Source: Nocardia vinacea
GTDB lineage: Bacteria; Actinomycetota; Actinomycetes; Mycobacteriales; Mycobacteriaceae
Direction: 5' to 3'
Length of the DNA stretch: 64,000 bases
NCBI RefSeq assembly: GCF_035920345.1
Contig: NZ_CP109149.1
Span: 992,001-1,056,000 of the forward strand
The position numbers were made by a program, and so were the translations under genes. The notes beneath the pieces are model-generated. The model did no database searches. It saw nothing but the letters and a program-made list of their open reading frames with translations, and was not told the origin of the DNA. Shown one piece after another: positions 9,003 through 17,886 of this stretch; the first letter of the stretch is position 1; each line of letters begins with the position of its first letter.

Positions 9003-9813
9003 ACAGATTGCCCAGACGATGGAGCGAACCGAGACGATCGCGGCCGAGCCGGCCGAGTCGCTGGCCGCGCTCCTGGATATAGAAATGGATTGTGCGGCAG
9101 GCGATCCGGTACCACCACTGTGGCACTGGATGTATCTGCTGGAACGTCCGGCGCAGCGTGATCTCGGCGCGGACGGCCACCCGGTAACCGGGATACCCGC
9201 CCCGCCCGAGCCCGGCCGCCGCCGGATGTTCGGCGGTGGCCGCGTGACGACCTTCGGGCACTTGCTGATCGGCGAGCCCGCGACAAAAGTGACCTCGATC
9301 AAAAGCTCGCTCGAGAAGGTCGGCCGTACGGGTCCATTGACCCTGACCACCGTGCTCCAGGAGGTCTTCCAGGGCGACGAGCTCGTGATCCGCGAAGAAC
9401 AGGACATTGTCTACCGCGCAGCCGGATCGGCCACACTGCCGGCCGCGCCCGTTGCTCCCGCACCGCCCAGCGGACCGACGCTGCGGCTCGCGGCGGATGA
9501 GCGGACGCTGTTCCGCTTCTCGGCACTGACCTACAACGGACACCGGATCCATTATGACCTGGGGTGGACCTCGCAGGAAGGCTACGACGGCCTCGTCATC
9601 CACGGCCCGCTGCTCGCGCTGATGATGGGTGAGCATATGCGGCGTGAGGGAATCGACCTGCGTGGCAAGACATTCGGATACCGGTTCGTCTCGCCGATGA
9701 CGAAACCGCAGACCTTCACCATCGTCCCCGGTCCCGAAGGGTTGATGCGCGGGACCGAGGCACGCAGTGCCGCCGGCGCCGTGTGCGCTGTGAGTACGCT
9801 GGCGGAGCTCTGA
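8992..9813 (+). CDS. FAS1-like hotdog dehydratase / mesaconyl- or itaconyl-CoA hydratase-like
   Basis: About 273 residues with a double-hotdog layout: an N-terminal FAS1-like dehydratase domain (MFGGGRVTTFGHLLIGEP near residue 65) and a C-terminal MaoC-like part with the hydratase signature YNGHRIHYDLGW and VIHGPLLALMM. Relatives hydrate mesaconyl-C4-CoA or itaconyl-CoA to citramalyl-CoA. The start is uncertain: TTG at 8992 just overlaps the previous gene, GTG at 8959 gives 11 more residues and the first ATG is at 9019; none has a strong ribosome site. A CitE lyase later in the operon would cleave the product. Confidence 0.75.
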   Translation: MATEQIAQTMERTETIAAEPAESLAALLDIEMDCAAGDPVPPLWHWMYLLERPAQRDLGADGHPVTGIPAPPEPGRRRMFGGGRVTTFGHLLIGEPATKVTSIKSSLEKVGRTGPLTLTTVLQEVFQGDELVIREEQDIVYRAAGSATLPAAPVAPAPPSGPTLRLAADERTLFRFSALTYNGHRIHYDLGWTSQEGYDGLVIHGPLLALMMGEHMRREGIDLRGKTFGYRFVSPMTKPQTFTIVPGPEGLMRGTEARSAAGAVCAVSTLAEL

Positions 9814-9817
9814 GGGC

Positions 9818-11041
9818 ATGACAGCGGAAGCCGATGTAGTCATCGTAGGTGGTTCCATCGCCGGGTTGCGGGCGGCGGAAACCGTCGTCCGGCTTGCTCC
9901 CGAGCTGAGCGTGACGGTCCTGAGCGATGAGGCTCATCTGCCGTACGAACGCCCGCCCCTGTCCAAGGTGGCATTGCGGGATCCGCTCGAACTGGACGAT
10001 CTCATCTACGGGTCGGTCCGCGAACTAGATCTACACGGAGTCGACTTCAGGCTCGAAACGCCTGCCCTGGGCGTCGATCTCGCCGCCCGACAGGTCCGCC
10101 TTCCCACGGCGGAATTGAGGTATCGAGCACTCGTCATCGCGACCGGATGCGGGCCGGTGATACCGCCCGTATTCGCCGCGTTGCCGGAGGTCTATCCGCT
10201 GCGTAGTTTCGCCGATGCCCGCGCCTTGCGCGCGGCGGTTGCCGATACCTCGAAGTCGGTGGCGATCGTGGGTGCTGGATTCATCGGTGGCGAATTCGCG
10301 TCGACGCTGGTGAAGGAAGGCCGTGCGGTCTCTCTCGTCGATATGGCCCCGAAGCCCCTCGGCAGGTTCGGAGCTCCGGTAGCCGACACCTACGCGGCGT
10401 TGCATCGAGACGCCGGTGTCGAGCTGTTCCTCGGCAGGGCGGTTACCGATGTAGCCCACATCGCGGAGGGCCGGGAATTGGTTCTCGACGACGGCACCCG
10501 GGTTCGCGCGGATGTCATTCTCGTCGGGACCGGGGTCCGTCCCGCCACACGGTGGCTGGAGGATTCGGGGCTGACGCTCGACAACGGAATTCTGTGCGAT
10601 AGCCAGTTGCGGGCAGCAGACGGCATTTTCGCTGCCGGTGATGCTGTCCGGTGGCCGAATCCACGGTTCGACGTGGTCATGCGGGTCGAACACTGGACCA
10701 ATGCGGCGGAGCAAGGGCGTATCGCCGCGATGAACGCGGTGAACCATATCAGAGGACTCGAGGGCACGGTCTGTGCGAACGTGCCGTACTTCTGGTCCGA
10801 CCAGCACGGGATTCGCATTCAATTCGCTGGATATCTGACGGGAAGCGAAGAGCTACTGGAGGACCGCGACTCCGATGGCTCGCTCTTCCTGTACCGGAAC
10901 GGCGATGTCGTGACCGGTGTCCTGGCCTTCGAGCGGCGATCCGAGTTCGTCAAAATTCGCGCGGCAATGCGGCGAGGCAATCCCGCACTGCGTCAAATCG
11001 TTCCCGATGTGCCGGATCACGACGTAGCGCGCATCGGCTGA
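9818..11041 (+). CDS. FAD-dependent ferredoxin reductase for P450 system 1
   Basis: A 407-residue pyridine nucleotide-disulphide oxidoreductase-like ferredoxin reductase of the putidaredoxin reductase type. FAD motif VVIVGGSIAGLRAAE is at the N-terminus, the NAD(P) motif VAIVGAGFIGGEFAS near residue 148, and the second FAD motif DGIFAAGDAVRW follows. It passes electrons from NAD(P)H to the 3Fe-4S ferredoxin (6230) and on to the P450 (6415). It starts 4 bp after the hydratase stop, in the same operon. Confidence 0.88.
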   Translation: MTAEADVVIVGGSIAGLRAAETVVRLAPELSVTVLSDEAHLPYERPPLSKVALRDPLELDDLIYGSVRELDLHGVDFRLETPALGVDLAARQVRLPTAELRYRALVIATGCGPVIPPVFAALPEVYPLRSFADARALRAAVADTSKSVAIVGAGFIGGEFASTLVKEGRAVSLVDMAPKPLGRFGAPVADTYAALHRDAGVELFLGRAVTDVAHIAEGRELVLDDGTRVRADVILVGTGVRPATRWLEDSGLTLDNGILCDSQLRAADGIFAAGDAVRWPNPRFDVVMRVEHWTNAAEQGRIAAMNAVNHIRGLEGTVCANVPYFWSDQHGIRIQFAGYLTGSEELLEDRDSDGSLFLYRNGDVVTGVLAFERRSEFVKIRAAMRRGNPALRQIVPDVPDHDVARIG

Positions 11042-11102
11042 ATTCTCCTGGCGCTCCGACTCGTAACGGTCGGGCACTCGGGATCTTCACAGTGGAGGAC
11101 AG

Positions 11103-12308
11103 ATGCGAGAAGAACAGCAAGTGATAGTCGTGGGCGCGGGTCCCGTTGGGCTCTTGAACGCGCTGGGGTTGGCACAGCAGGGTGTTGTCGTCACGGTGCT
11201 CGAGCGAGCGTCGTCGCTCTCGGACGCGCCGCGCGCCATCGTCTATCACTGGGCAGCGCTGGATGGCCTGGCCCGCTTGGACCTCCTCGACGACGCCGTG
11301 GGGGCAGGATTCCTGAAGCAGGACTACGCCTATCGGGTGCACAAGACCGGCGAGGTGATCGAGTACGGATTGCAGGCACTCGAGGGAAAGGTGGAACGCC
11401 CCTACAACCTGCACTTGGGGCAGGGCGCCCTGGCACACCTGATTCTGCGCCGCCTGGAAACCTACGACAACGCGCGGGTGCTCTGGAACCACGAGGTCAC
11501 CGCGATCAGCCAGGACGACAACGGAGTCCGCGTCGCCGTCCGATCAGGGACCAGCGAACAGGAACTCCGTGCGTCCTGGCTCATCGGCGCGGACGGTGCG
11601 GGCTCCAGGATCCGGAGCGAGCTGGATCTCGGCTTCGAGGGGATGACCTGGCCGGAGCGGTTCGTCGCCACGAATGTGCGCTTCGCCGAAGAGCTTTCGG
11701 GCTGGGCGCAGTCGACATTCTATGTCGACGACGTCTTCGGCGCGATTATCGCCAAGATCGACGATTCCGGTACGCACGGCATGTGGCGGTACACGTATAT
11801 GGAAGACGACGCCCTGCCCGCCGAATCGGCGGCCGAGCGCCTGCCCGGGTTCCTCGCCACCGTGTTCGGTGAAAAAACCGCCGCGGCAGCCGAACTCGAG
11901 GCAATCTCGCCATACCGGATGCATCAGCGCAGCGCGGCGGCTTACCGGTCGGGCAGGGTGCTGCTCGCCGGTGACGCGGCGCACGCGACAAATCCCACCG
12001 GCGGGCTCGGGCTGACCATGGGCCTGTTCGACGCGTACCTGTTGAACGAAGCCCTGGGCGCGGTCGTCTCCGGCCGCGCCGGCGACGGCATCCTCGATGT
12101 CTATTCCGACGAACGCCGTCACGCGTTCGTCGATGTCGCCAGTCCACGTGCCAGTGCCAATAAGTTGCTGCTGTTCCATTCCGCCGATCCGGTCCAACTC
12201 GATCGTGACCTGGACGTATTCCGGAAGATGTCCCGCGACCGAGAGTTCGCCGCGGAACGCCTCTACTTCACCAAAACCCTGGAAACACCCTCCCTGATCG
12301 CGCATTGA
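11103..12308 (+). CDS. FAD-dependent aromatic hydroxylase (group A flavoprotein monooxygenase, MhpA/phenol-hydroxylase-like)
   Basis: A 401-residue PF01494 monooxygenase with GxGxxG at the N-terminus (VIVVGAGPVGLLNALGL), the central ASWLIGADGAGSRIR DG motif, and the GD motif RVLLAGDAAHATNPTGGLG. It is shorter than phenol hydroxylases, lacking their C-terminal thioredoxin-like domain. It hydroxylates a phenolic ring using NAD(P)H and O2 without a separate reductase. In an operon leading to hydroxyquinol cleavage, a resorcinol- or salicylate-type substrate is plausible but not shown. Ribosome site GTGGAGGAC precedes the ATG. Confidence 0.83.
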   Translation: MREEQQVIVVGAGPVGLLNALGLAQQGVVVTVLERASSLSDAPRAIVYHWAALDGLARLDLLDDAVGAGFLKQDYAYRVHKTGEVIEYGLQALEGKVERPYNLHLGQGALAHLILRRLETYDNARVLWNHEVTAISQDDNGVRVAVRSGTSEQELRASWLIGADGAGSRIRSELDLGFEGMTWPERFVATNVRFAEELSGWAQSTFYVDDVFGAIIAKIDDSGTHGMWRYTYMEDDALPAESAAERLPGFLATVFGEKTAAAAELEAISPYRMHQRSAAAYRSGRVLLAGDAAHATNPTGGLGLTMGLFDAYLLNEALGAVVSGRAGDGILDVYSDERRHAFVDVASPRASANKLLLFHSADPVQLDRDLDVFRKMSRDREFAAERLYFTKTLETPSLIAH

Positions 12309-12343
12309 GTGTGGCCGCTGTCGTATCGAACGAAGGAATCCCT

Positions 12344-13507
12344 ATGAACCCCCTCGACGGACTCACCGTCGTATCGCTCGAGCAGGCCGTGGCCGCCCCG
12401 TTCGCCACCCGCCAGCTGGCGGATCTCGGCGCGCGGGTGATCAAGGTCGAGCGTCCCGACGTCGGCGACTTCGCCCGCGGATACGACGAGACGGTGCGCG
12501 GAATGGCCAGCCATTTCGTCTGGCTCAACCGCTCGAAGGAATCGGTCTGCCTCGATCTGAAGTCCGAGCACGGCAGGGACAGCATCCAATCCCTGGTCCG
12601 CAACGCGGACGTCTTCGTCCAGAACCTCGCGCCCGGCGCGGCGGAACGGCTCGGGCTGGGCAGCGACGAATTGCGAAGGGTCAAGCCGGAACTCATTCAT
12701 GTCTCGATCTCCGGCTATGGTCCCGGCGGACCGTATTCGGCGAAGAAGGCCTACGACCTGCTCGTGCAGTGCGAGGCGGGCCTGGTTTCCATTACCGGTA
12801 CCGCGGACGAGCCGTCGAAGGTGGGGATATCCATCGCCGACATCGCTTCCGGAATGTTCGCGTACTCCGGCATTCTCACCGCCCTGATCCAGCGTGACCG
12901 CACAGGTGAGGGCGCCACCATCGAGATCTCGATGCTCGAGGCGCTATCGGAGTGGATGGGCTATCCGCTGAATTACGCCATGTACGGCGGTACGGCACCG
13001 CGACGGACAGGTGCGCGGCACGCGTCCATCGCGCCGTATGGGCCGTTCCGGTGCGGAGACGGAAATCAGGTGTTCCTCGGACTTCAGAACGAGCGGGAAT
13101 GGGCGACGTTCTGCGCGGAGATCCTGGACGCCCCCGCCGTGGCGGAGGACCCACGGTTCGTTCGAAACTCGTTGCGGGTGAGCCACAGTCGCGAGTTGCA
13201 AGAGGAGATCGAGCGCGCCTTCTCGGCATGGAGCGCCGAAACGGTCGCGAAGCGGCTCGAGGCCGCGGGCATCGCAAACGCGCTCCTGCGGGATATGCAC
13301 GACCTGGCGGAGCACCCGCAACTCGAGGCGCGCGGGCGGTGGTTCGACTACGAGTCCCCTGTGGGTTCGCTGCGGGCGCTCGTTCCGCCGGCCACATTCG
13401 TCGGAGCCAAGCCGGTGATGGGCCCCGTGCCCGGGATCGGCGAGCACACCGAAGCGGTACTCGCCGAATTCGGAATCACCTCAGTGGCAGATGAATTGGC
13501 GAACTGA
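12344..13507 (+). CDS. CaiB/BaiF family (class III) CoA-transferase
   Basis: A 387-residue class III CoA-transferase. N-terminal segment GLTVVSLEQAVAAPFATRQLADLGARVIKVERP is typical, and the catalytic aspartate lies in AYDLLVQ at about residue 138. I place the start at 12344 because GAAGGA precedes it; an upstream TTG overlapping the monooxygenase stop has none. Such enzymes move CoA between dicarboxylates, for example succinyl-CoA to itaconate, citramalate or mesaconate. It is flanked by the hydratase and CitE genes of the same putative module. Confidence 0.87.
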   Translation: MNPLDGLTVVSLEQAVAAPFATRQLADLGARVIKVERPDVGDFARGYDETVRGMASHFVWLNRSKESVCLDLKSEHGRDSIQSLVRNADVFVQNLAPGAAERLGLGSDELRRVKPELIHVSISGYGPGGPYSAKKAYDLLVQCEAGLVSITGTADEPSKVGISIADIASGMFAYSGILTALIQRDRTGEGATIEISMLEALSEWMGYPLNYAMYGGTAPRRTGARHASIAPYGPFRCGDGNQVFLGLQNEREWATFCAEILDAPAVAEDPRFVRNSLRVSHSRELQEEIERAFSAWSAETVAKRLEAAGIANALLRDMHDLAEHPQLEARGRWFDYESPVGSLRALVPPATFVGAKPVMGPVPGIGEHTEAVLAEFGITSVADELAN

Positions 13508-13539
13508 GCACCAACATTGAATCGAAGGGCGGAATAGCA

Positions 13540-14349
13540 ATGAATCGGGAGGAGGACGTACGGGGCGCCAGATCGTTTCTCTTCGTACCCGGCGATCGTC
13601 CGGAGCGTTTCGACAAGGCGATCCGGTCCGGGACCGACATTGTCGTGCTCGATCTGGAGGACGCTGTCGCGGACGAGCACAAGGACAGCGCCCGAGAGGC
13701 GGTAGTCGACTGGCTGTCCTCTGGTGGCCCGGCCTGTGTGCGGGTCGATTCCACGGCGGGGCAACGCTTTTGGGCGGACTTAGATGCGCTGATGGGCCTG
13801 CCTGGATTAGCCGCCGTAATGGTCCCCAAGGCCGAAAATCCCGACGGCCTGACGGCCGTTGCCGAGCGCGTCGGGGTACCCGTGATCGCGCTGGTCGAGT
13901 CGGCGCGGGGGATAGTCCATGCAACGGCTCTCGCCGCTGCCCCCGGCGTTACGCGAATTGCGTTCGGGCACTTGGATTATGCGCTCGACCTGGGATGCGA
14001 CACCGGCCGAACGGCCATGCTGCACGCCCGGTCCGCACTGGTGCTCGCCTCGCGGGCCGCACGGCTTCCTGGACCGATCGACGGCGTGACCACCGCCCTG
14101 GACGACGCCGCGGCCCTGGACGAGGACCTGAGGTGCGCGAAGGAGCTCGGCATGACCGGAAAGCTGCTGGTGCATCCACGTCAGGTGGCGGGCACCCATG
14201 CGGCGTTTCGACCCGATGCGGCGACCATTCGCTGGGCTCGGCGGGTGGTCGAGTCCGAGGGTGGGGACAAGGCGGTTCGAATCGATGGCCAGATGGTCGA
14301 CGCGCCGGTGGTGGCCCGGGCGTGGGCGATCTTGCGAGATGTGCGTTGA
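13540..14349 (+). CDS. CitE-like (HpcH/HpaI) C-C lyase, possible citramalyl-CoA lyase
   Basis: A 269-residue CitE-type TIM-barrel protein: RSFLFVPGDRPERFDKA at the start, VVLDLEDAVAD (Mg-binding acidic motif), PKAEN, ALVESARGI, and GKLLVHPRQV at the end. Stand-alone CitE proteins cleave malyl-, methylmalyl- or citramalyl-CoA. With the CaiB transferase and FAS1-like hydratase it would complete conversion of a C5 dicarboxylate to acetyl-CoA and pyruvate. Ribosome site GAAGGGCGGA precedes the ATG. The exact substrate is inference from the neighbours. Confidence 0.83.
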   Translation: MNREEDVRGARSFLFVPGDRPERFDKAIRSGTDIVVLDLEDAVADEHKDSAREAVVDWLSSGGPACVRVDSTAGQRFWADLDALMGLPGLAAVMVPKAENPDGLTAVAERVGVPVIALVESARGIVHATALAAAPGVTRIAFGHLDYALDLGCDTGRTAMLHARSALVLASRAARLPGPIDGVTTALDDAAALDEDLRCAKELGMTGKLLVHPRQVAGTHAAFRPDAATIRWARRVVESEGGDKAVRIDGQMVDAPVVARAWAILRDVR

Positions 14350-14376
14350 GGATGCGACCGCGAAAGGAAAACCGCA

Positions 14377-15243
14377 GTGGATTTCAATGAGACGACCGCG
14401 TTGGGTGCCGTCGTCGCGAGCTTCGAGAGTACGCCCGACCCGAGAGTCAAAGAGATATTGCAGGTGACTACACGTCACTTGCACGCCCTTGTCCGTGAGT
14501 TGCGGCCGACCCGGACCGAGTGGCAACAGGCCATCGACTTTCTCACCGACGTCGGTCACACCTGCGATGACACCAGGCAGGAATTCGTTCTCCTGTCCGA
14601 TGTATTCGGCGTATCGATGTTGGTCGAGTCGATCAACGGTGATGAGCACGGCACCGAGGGCACTGTTCTCGGTCCCTTCCATATGACCGAGTCTCCCCGG
14701 CGTGAGCTCGGCGACTCGATCGACCTGGTCGGCGGTTCGACGCCCTGCCTGGTGACCGGTGAGGTTGTGGACGACGCCGGCAAGCCGCTGTCGGGTGTCA
14801 CGGTCGACATCTGGCAATGCACGGAGGATGGCTTCTACGACGTGCAACAGCCCGACAAGCAGCCGCCGGGCAATGGGCGTGGTCTGTTCATGACAGATGA
14901 GCACGGGCGCTTCTGGTTCCGAACGGTTGTACCCAGCCACTACCCGATTCCCACGGATGGTCCGGTGGGGGATCTACTCGGCGCGTCCAGTCGTCATCCG
15001 TTCCGTCCCGCGCACATTCATGTGATCGCCGAAGCGGTGGGCTACCGGCCGGTGACGACGCACCTGTTCGTCGCGGATAGTGCGTATATCGACAGCGACG
15101 CGGTGTTCGCGGTGAAGAAGAGCCTCATCGTCGATTTCACCGCGATAGACGATCCCGCAGGGTTCGAGCACTACGGCATGACCGGACCTTTCCGCCATGC
15201 GCACTTCGATATTCGACTCGGTCGAAATGGGGAACCGAAATGA
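14377..15243 (+). CDS. Intradiol ring-cleavage dioxygenase, hydroxyquinol 1,2-dioxygenase type
   Basis: A 288-residue Fe(III) intradiol dioxygenase. N-terminal helical dimerisation domain (TARHL-type RHLHALVRELRPTRTEWQ) is followed by the catalytic beta domain. Iron ligands are visible as Tyr in DGFYDVQQ, Tyr in PSHYPIP, and the two His of RPAHIHV. It opens hydroxyquinol to maleylacetate; the next gene, maleylacetate reductase, overlaps it by ATGA, which strongly favours hydroxyquinol over catechol. GTG start with AAAGGA 9 bp before it. Confidence 0.9.
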   Translation: MDFNETTALGAVVASFESTPDPRVKEILQVTTRHLHALVRELRPTRTEWQQAIDFLTDVGHTCDDTRQEFVLLSDVFGVSMLVESINGDEHGTEGTVLGPFHMTESPRRELGDSIDLVGGSTPCLVTGEVVDDAGKPLSGVTVDIWQCTEDGFYDVQQPDKQPPGNGRGLFMTDEHGRFWFRTVVPSHYPIPTDGPVGDLLGASSRHPFRPAHIHVIAEAVGYRPVTTHLFVADSAYIDSDAVFAVKKSLIVDFTAIDDPAGFEHYGMTGPFRHAHFDIRLGRNGEPK

Positions 15244-16295
15244 CAGGCACCTTCACCTATGACGCGCTGCCCATGCGGGTGGTATTCGGGTCCGGAAGCA
15301 TCGAGCAGCTGGCGGCTGAAACGGACCGATTGGGATTGCGCCGCGTACTTGTCCTCTCGACCCCGGAACAGCGTGCCCTCGCGGACAGAGCCGCGGGGTT
15401 GCTCGGGAAAGCCGCTGTCGGAGTATTCGATTCGGCCCGCATGCACGTCCCGGTCGAGACGGTTCAGGCAGCGGAGTCGATGGCGTCGGAACTCCAGGTC
15501 GATGGCTGCGTCGCGGTCGGCGGCGGATCCACGATCGGTCTGGCCAAGGCGCTCGCGCTCGGCAGCGATCTTGCCATCGTGACGGTGCCGACCACCTACG
15601 CGGGCTCGGAGATGACCCCCATCTGGGGAATCACCAAGGGCGAGAAGAAGACAACTGGTCGCGACCGCAAGGTTCTGCCGAACAGCGTCATCTACGACCC
15701 CGATCTGACGATGACACTGCCCGTTCCGGTGTCCGGTACAAGCGGGATCAACGCGATTGCCCACGCGATCGAGGCGCTCTACGCCCCCGACGGCTCGCCG
15801 GTAATCGCCGCCATGGCCGAACAGGGCATCCGCGACCTCGCCGACGCGCTACCGGCGATATCGGCTGCCTCGAACGACCCGCGGGCACGGGCGCTGGCAT
15901 TACAGGGCGCGTGGCTGTGCGGAGCCTGCCTCGGAGCGACGACGATGGGCCTGCACCACAAGCTCTGTCATGTCCTCGGCGGATCGCTGGATCTTCCACA
16001 CGCCGAAACCCATGCGGTAATGCTCCCGTACGTCACGGCATTCAACCTCCCATCGGCGCCCGCTTCCGCCGATGCCCTCGCCCGCGCCCTACGCACCGAC
16101 GACGCTATTACCGCTCTCCGGGCATTGACCGTCGACCTCGGAGCGCCACAAACTCTCCTGGATCTCGGTGTCGGCGAGAACGACCTCGTCCGTATCGCCG
16201 ATGAGGTCGTGAGCAATCCGTACTCGAATCCACGGACCTTCACCCGCGAGGAGTTGCTCGAACTCCTCCACAATGCCTGGAAGGGACGCCGCTGA
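15240..16295 (+). CDS. Maleylacetate reductase
   Basis: A 351-residue iron-containing-alcohol-dehydrogenase family protein of the maleylacetate reductase branch. It has the dinucleotide-binding GGGSTIGLAKALA, the YAGSEMTPIWG segment characteristic of maleylacetate reductases, and HKLCHVLGGSLDLPHAETHA with the conserved histidines. It reduces maleylacetate to 3-oxoadipate with NADH, feeding the pcaIJF operon at 1-2412. It is translationally coupled to the dioxygenase and is the last intact gene of the operon. Confidence 0.92.
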   Translation: MTGTFTYDALPMRVVFGSGSIEQLAAETDRLGLRRVLVLSTPEQRALADRAAGLLGKAAVGVFDSARMHVPVETVQAAESMASELQVDGCVAVGGGSTIGLAKALALGSDLAIVTVPTTYAGSEMTPIWGITKGEKKTTGRDRKVLPNSVIYDPDLTMTLPVPVSGTSGINAIAHAIEALYAPDGSPVIAAMAEQGIRDLADALPAISAASNDPRARALALQGAWLCGACLGATTMGLHHKLCHVLGGSLDLPHAETHAVMLPYVTAFNLPSAPASADALARALRTDDAITALRALTVDLGAPQTLLDLGVGENDLVRIADEVVSNPYSNPRTFTREELLELLHNAWKGRR

Positions 16296-16793
16296 GCGGG
16301 ACTGGCAGACCACCGATTCGATTTCATCGAAACCGACAGTGGCCCAACGCTGCGGCTCGATATGGTGGACGGTGGGGACTGGGCCCGCGATCACACACTC
16401 ATCGATGGGGGGTTGGCCGTAGTGCTGACTCGGGCCCGTCATGTCGTCGACGCGCCGTTGAACCCGATTCGGGTCTCGATGCGCCAGGGGGCTCCACGCC
16501 GGCTGGATGCCTACCGTGAGGCGTTCGGTGACGCCGTGATCGACTTCGGCATGGACGCGGATGCGACGACATTCCGTCCCGCCGATATGAACCTGCCGCC
16601 CACCACCGCCGATGCGGACCTGGCCGACGTACTGCGACCACTGGCCGAGGCGCTGCCACCGCCCCCGCTGTTGTCGACCGCGTGGCCGGAGCGCGTCGCC
16701 GTACCCTTCTTCTCCAGGGCCGTGATCACAGAGGCGATAGCGCTCTCGCGGGAATGGCGCACTGCATCTCCAATCAAGTGTTCGCTGACCTGA
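16296..16793 (+). pseudogene. Fragment of an AraC-family regulator (arabinose-binding-like domain only)
   Basis: Directly after the maleylacetate reductase stop the frame stays open as HRFDFIETDSGPTLRLDMVDGGDWARD and continues to a stop at 16793 (the first ATG is 16362, giving 143 residues). The part with YREAFGDAVIDFGMDADATTFRPADMNLP resembles the N-terminal ligand-sensing domain of AraC regulators. No C-terminal AraC HTH follows and the N-terminus is missing, so this is probably a remnant. The assignment rests on pattern similarity only. Confidence 0.45.
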
Positions 16794-16842
16794 CAACCTG
16801 CCGCTTTCATCCCGAGCGGTGCGGCAGCGTGAAAACCCCGAA

Positions 16843-16874
16843 GCGCGTGGAGATCTGGCTAGATCTCCACGCGC
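16843..16874. terminator. Strong hairpin between convergent operons
   Basis: GCGCGTGGAGATCT at 16843-16856 pairs perfectly (14 bp) with 16861-16874 across a GGCT loop. It lies between the rightward hydroxyquinol operon and the leftward P450-2 operon, so it probably ends transcription from both sides. There is no T-run. Confidence 0.7.
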
Positions 16875-16903
16875 CGCCCCGGTGAAGCAGCGTGAATTGG
16901 CTT

Positions 16904-17881
16904 CTATAGGTCGAGCACGAGACGTTCGGTGCGGGCGCGCGAAACGCAGATCATCATGCAGTCCCCGACGGCCTGCTCCTCAGGGGACAGCACGGAGTCG
17001 CGATGTTCCGGTTCGCCGGTCAGGACCGGTGTTTCGCAGGTGCCACAGGTTCCGTTCTTGCAGGAGGATGGAACCGGGATACCCGCGTGCTCGATGACGT
17101 CGAGCAGGCTTTCCTCCGCTGGTACGTGCAGTTCCATGCCTGATCGCTGTAGCAGCACGTCGAATTCGCGGGCGGGCTCGTCCACGATTCGGGCCTTGAA
17201 CCGCTCTGTATGCAAGGCACCGGGAGGCCAGTGTCGGCTGGCTTCTTCGATGGCGACGAGCAGCCCCTCCGGGCCACAGCTGTAGATAGCGGTGTCGGTG
17301 CGGGGCTCAGCGAGGAGATTGCCGAGGTCCAGCCGCGGGCCGCAGTCGTCCGCCATCACCGAGACTCGCGGATCGTCTGGAAGAGCGTCGATGTAGGCCA
17401 TCGCCGACCGGGAGCGGCCACAGTAGACGAATTTCCAGTCGGCCCCTGACATGCGGACTCGATTCAGCATCGGAATCAGGGGAGTGATACCGATGCCACC
17501 GGCGATGAACAGGTATCGCTCGGCGTCGACCAGACGAAAATTATTGCGTGGGGCCGATATTTGAAAGATATCGCCGGGCTCGGCGGAATCGTGGATGTAC
17601 CGTGAACCGCCCCGACTGTCCTGTTCGCGTAGTACGGCGATTCGGAGAAATTCCCGATCGTTCGGGTCGCCGCACAACGAATACTGCCGCACGAGGTCGT
17701 TCGGAAGGTGAACATCCACATGTGCGCCGGGTTCCCATTCCGGCGTACGCCCACTTTCGGGCTCGAAAACCAATTCGACGACTCGCTGTGCCAGCGTGCG
17801 TTTCTCGGCCAATCGAAATGGGGACGACTCCCCAGCTGGCGAGGGCGGTGCCATCATCCAGCTGGGCAATCCGATATTCAT
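16904..17881 (-). CDS. PDR/VanB-type oxidoreductase (FMN/FAD, NADH, C-terminal [2Fe-2S]) for P450 system 2
   Basis: About 325 residues in the phthalate dioxygenase reductase order: flavin domain with RQYSLCG, NAD domain with AGGIGITPLIPML, and a C-terminal plant-type ferredoxin with CKNGTCGTC plus a distal Cys. It carries electrons from NADH to a mono-oxygenase in one polypeptide. The ATG at 17881 has GGAGGG upstream; a TTG at 17890 overlapping the P450 stop is an alternative. The only oxygenase coupled to it is the P450 immediately upstream, so it probably serves as that P450's complete redox partner. Confidence 0.87.
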   Translation of the reverse strand: MNIGLPSWMMAPPSPAGESSPFRLAEKRTLAQRVVELVFEPESGRTPEWEPGAHVDVHLPNDLVRQYSLCGDPNDREFLRIAVLREQDSRGGSRYIHDSAEPGDIFQISAPRNNFRLVDAERYLFIAGGIGITPLIPMLNRVRMSGADWKFVYCGRSRSAMAYIDALPDDPRVSVMADDCGPRLDLGNLLAEPRTDTAIYSCGPEGLLVAIEEASRHWPPGALHTERFKARIVDEPAREFDVLLQRSGMELHVPAEESLLDVIEHAGIPVPSSCKNGTCGTCETPVLTGEPEHRDSVLSPEEQAVGDCMMICVSRARTERLVLDL

Positions 17882-17886
17882 CGTAG

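Noticed and set aside
7836..9407. Long leftward open frame of about 520 codons opposite the MmgE/PrpD and hydratase genes
   Set aside because: It has no family features, and the sense-strand genes have clear motifs; long antisense frames are expected at this GC content.
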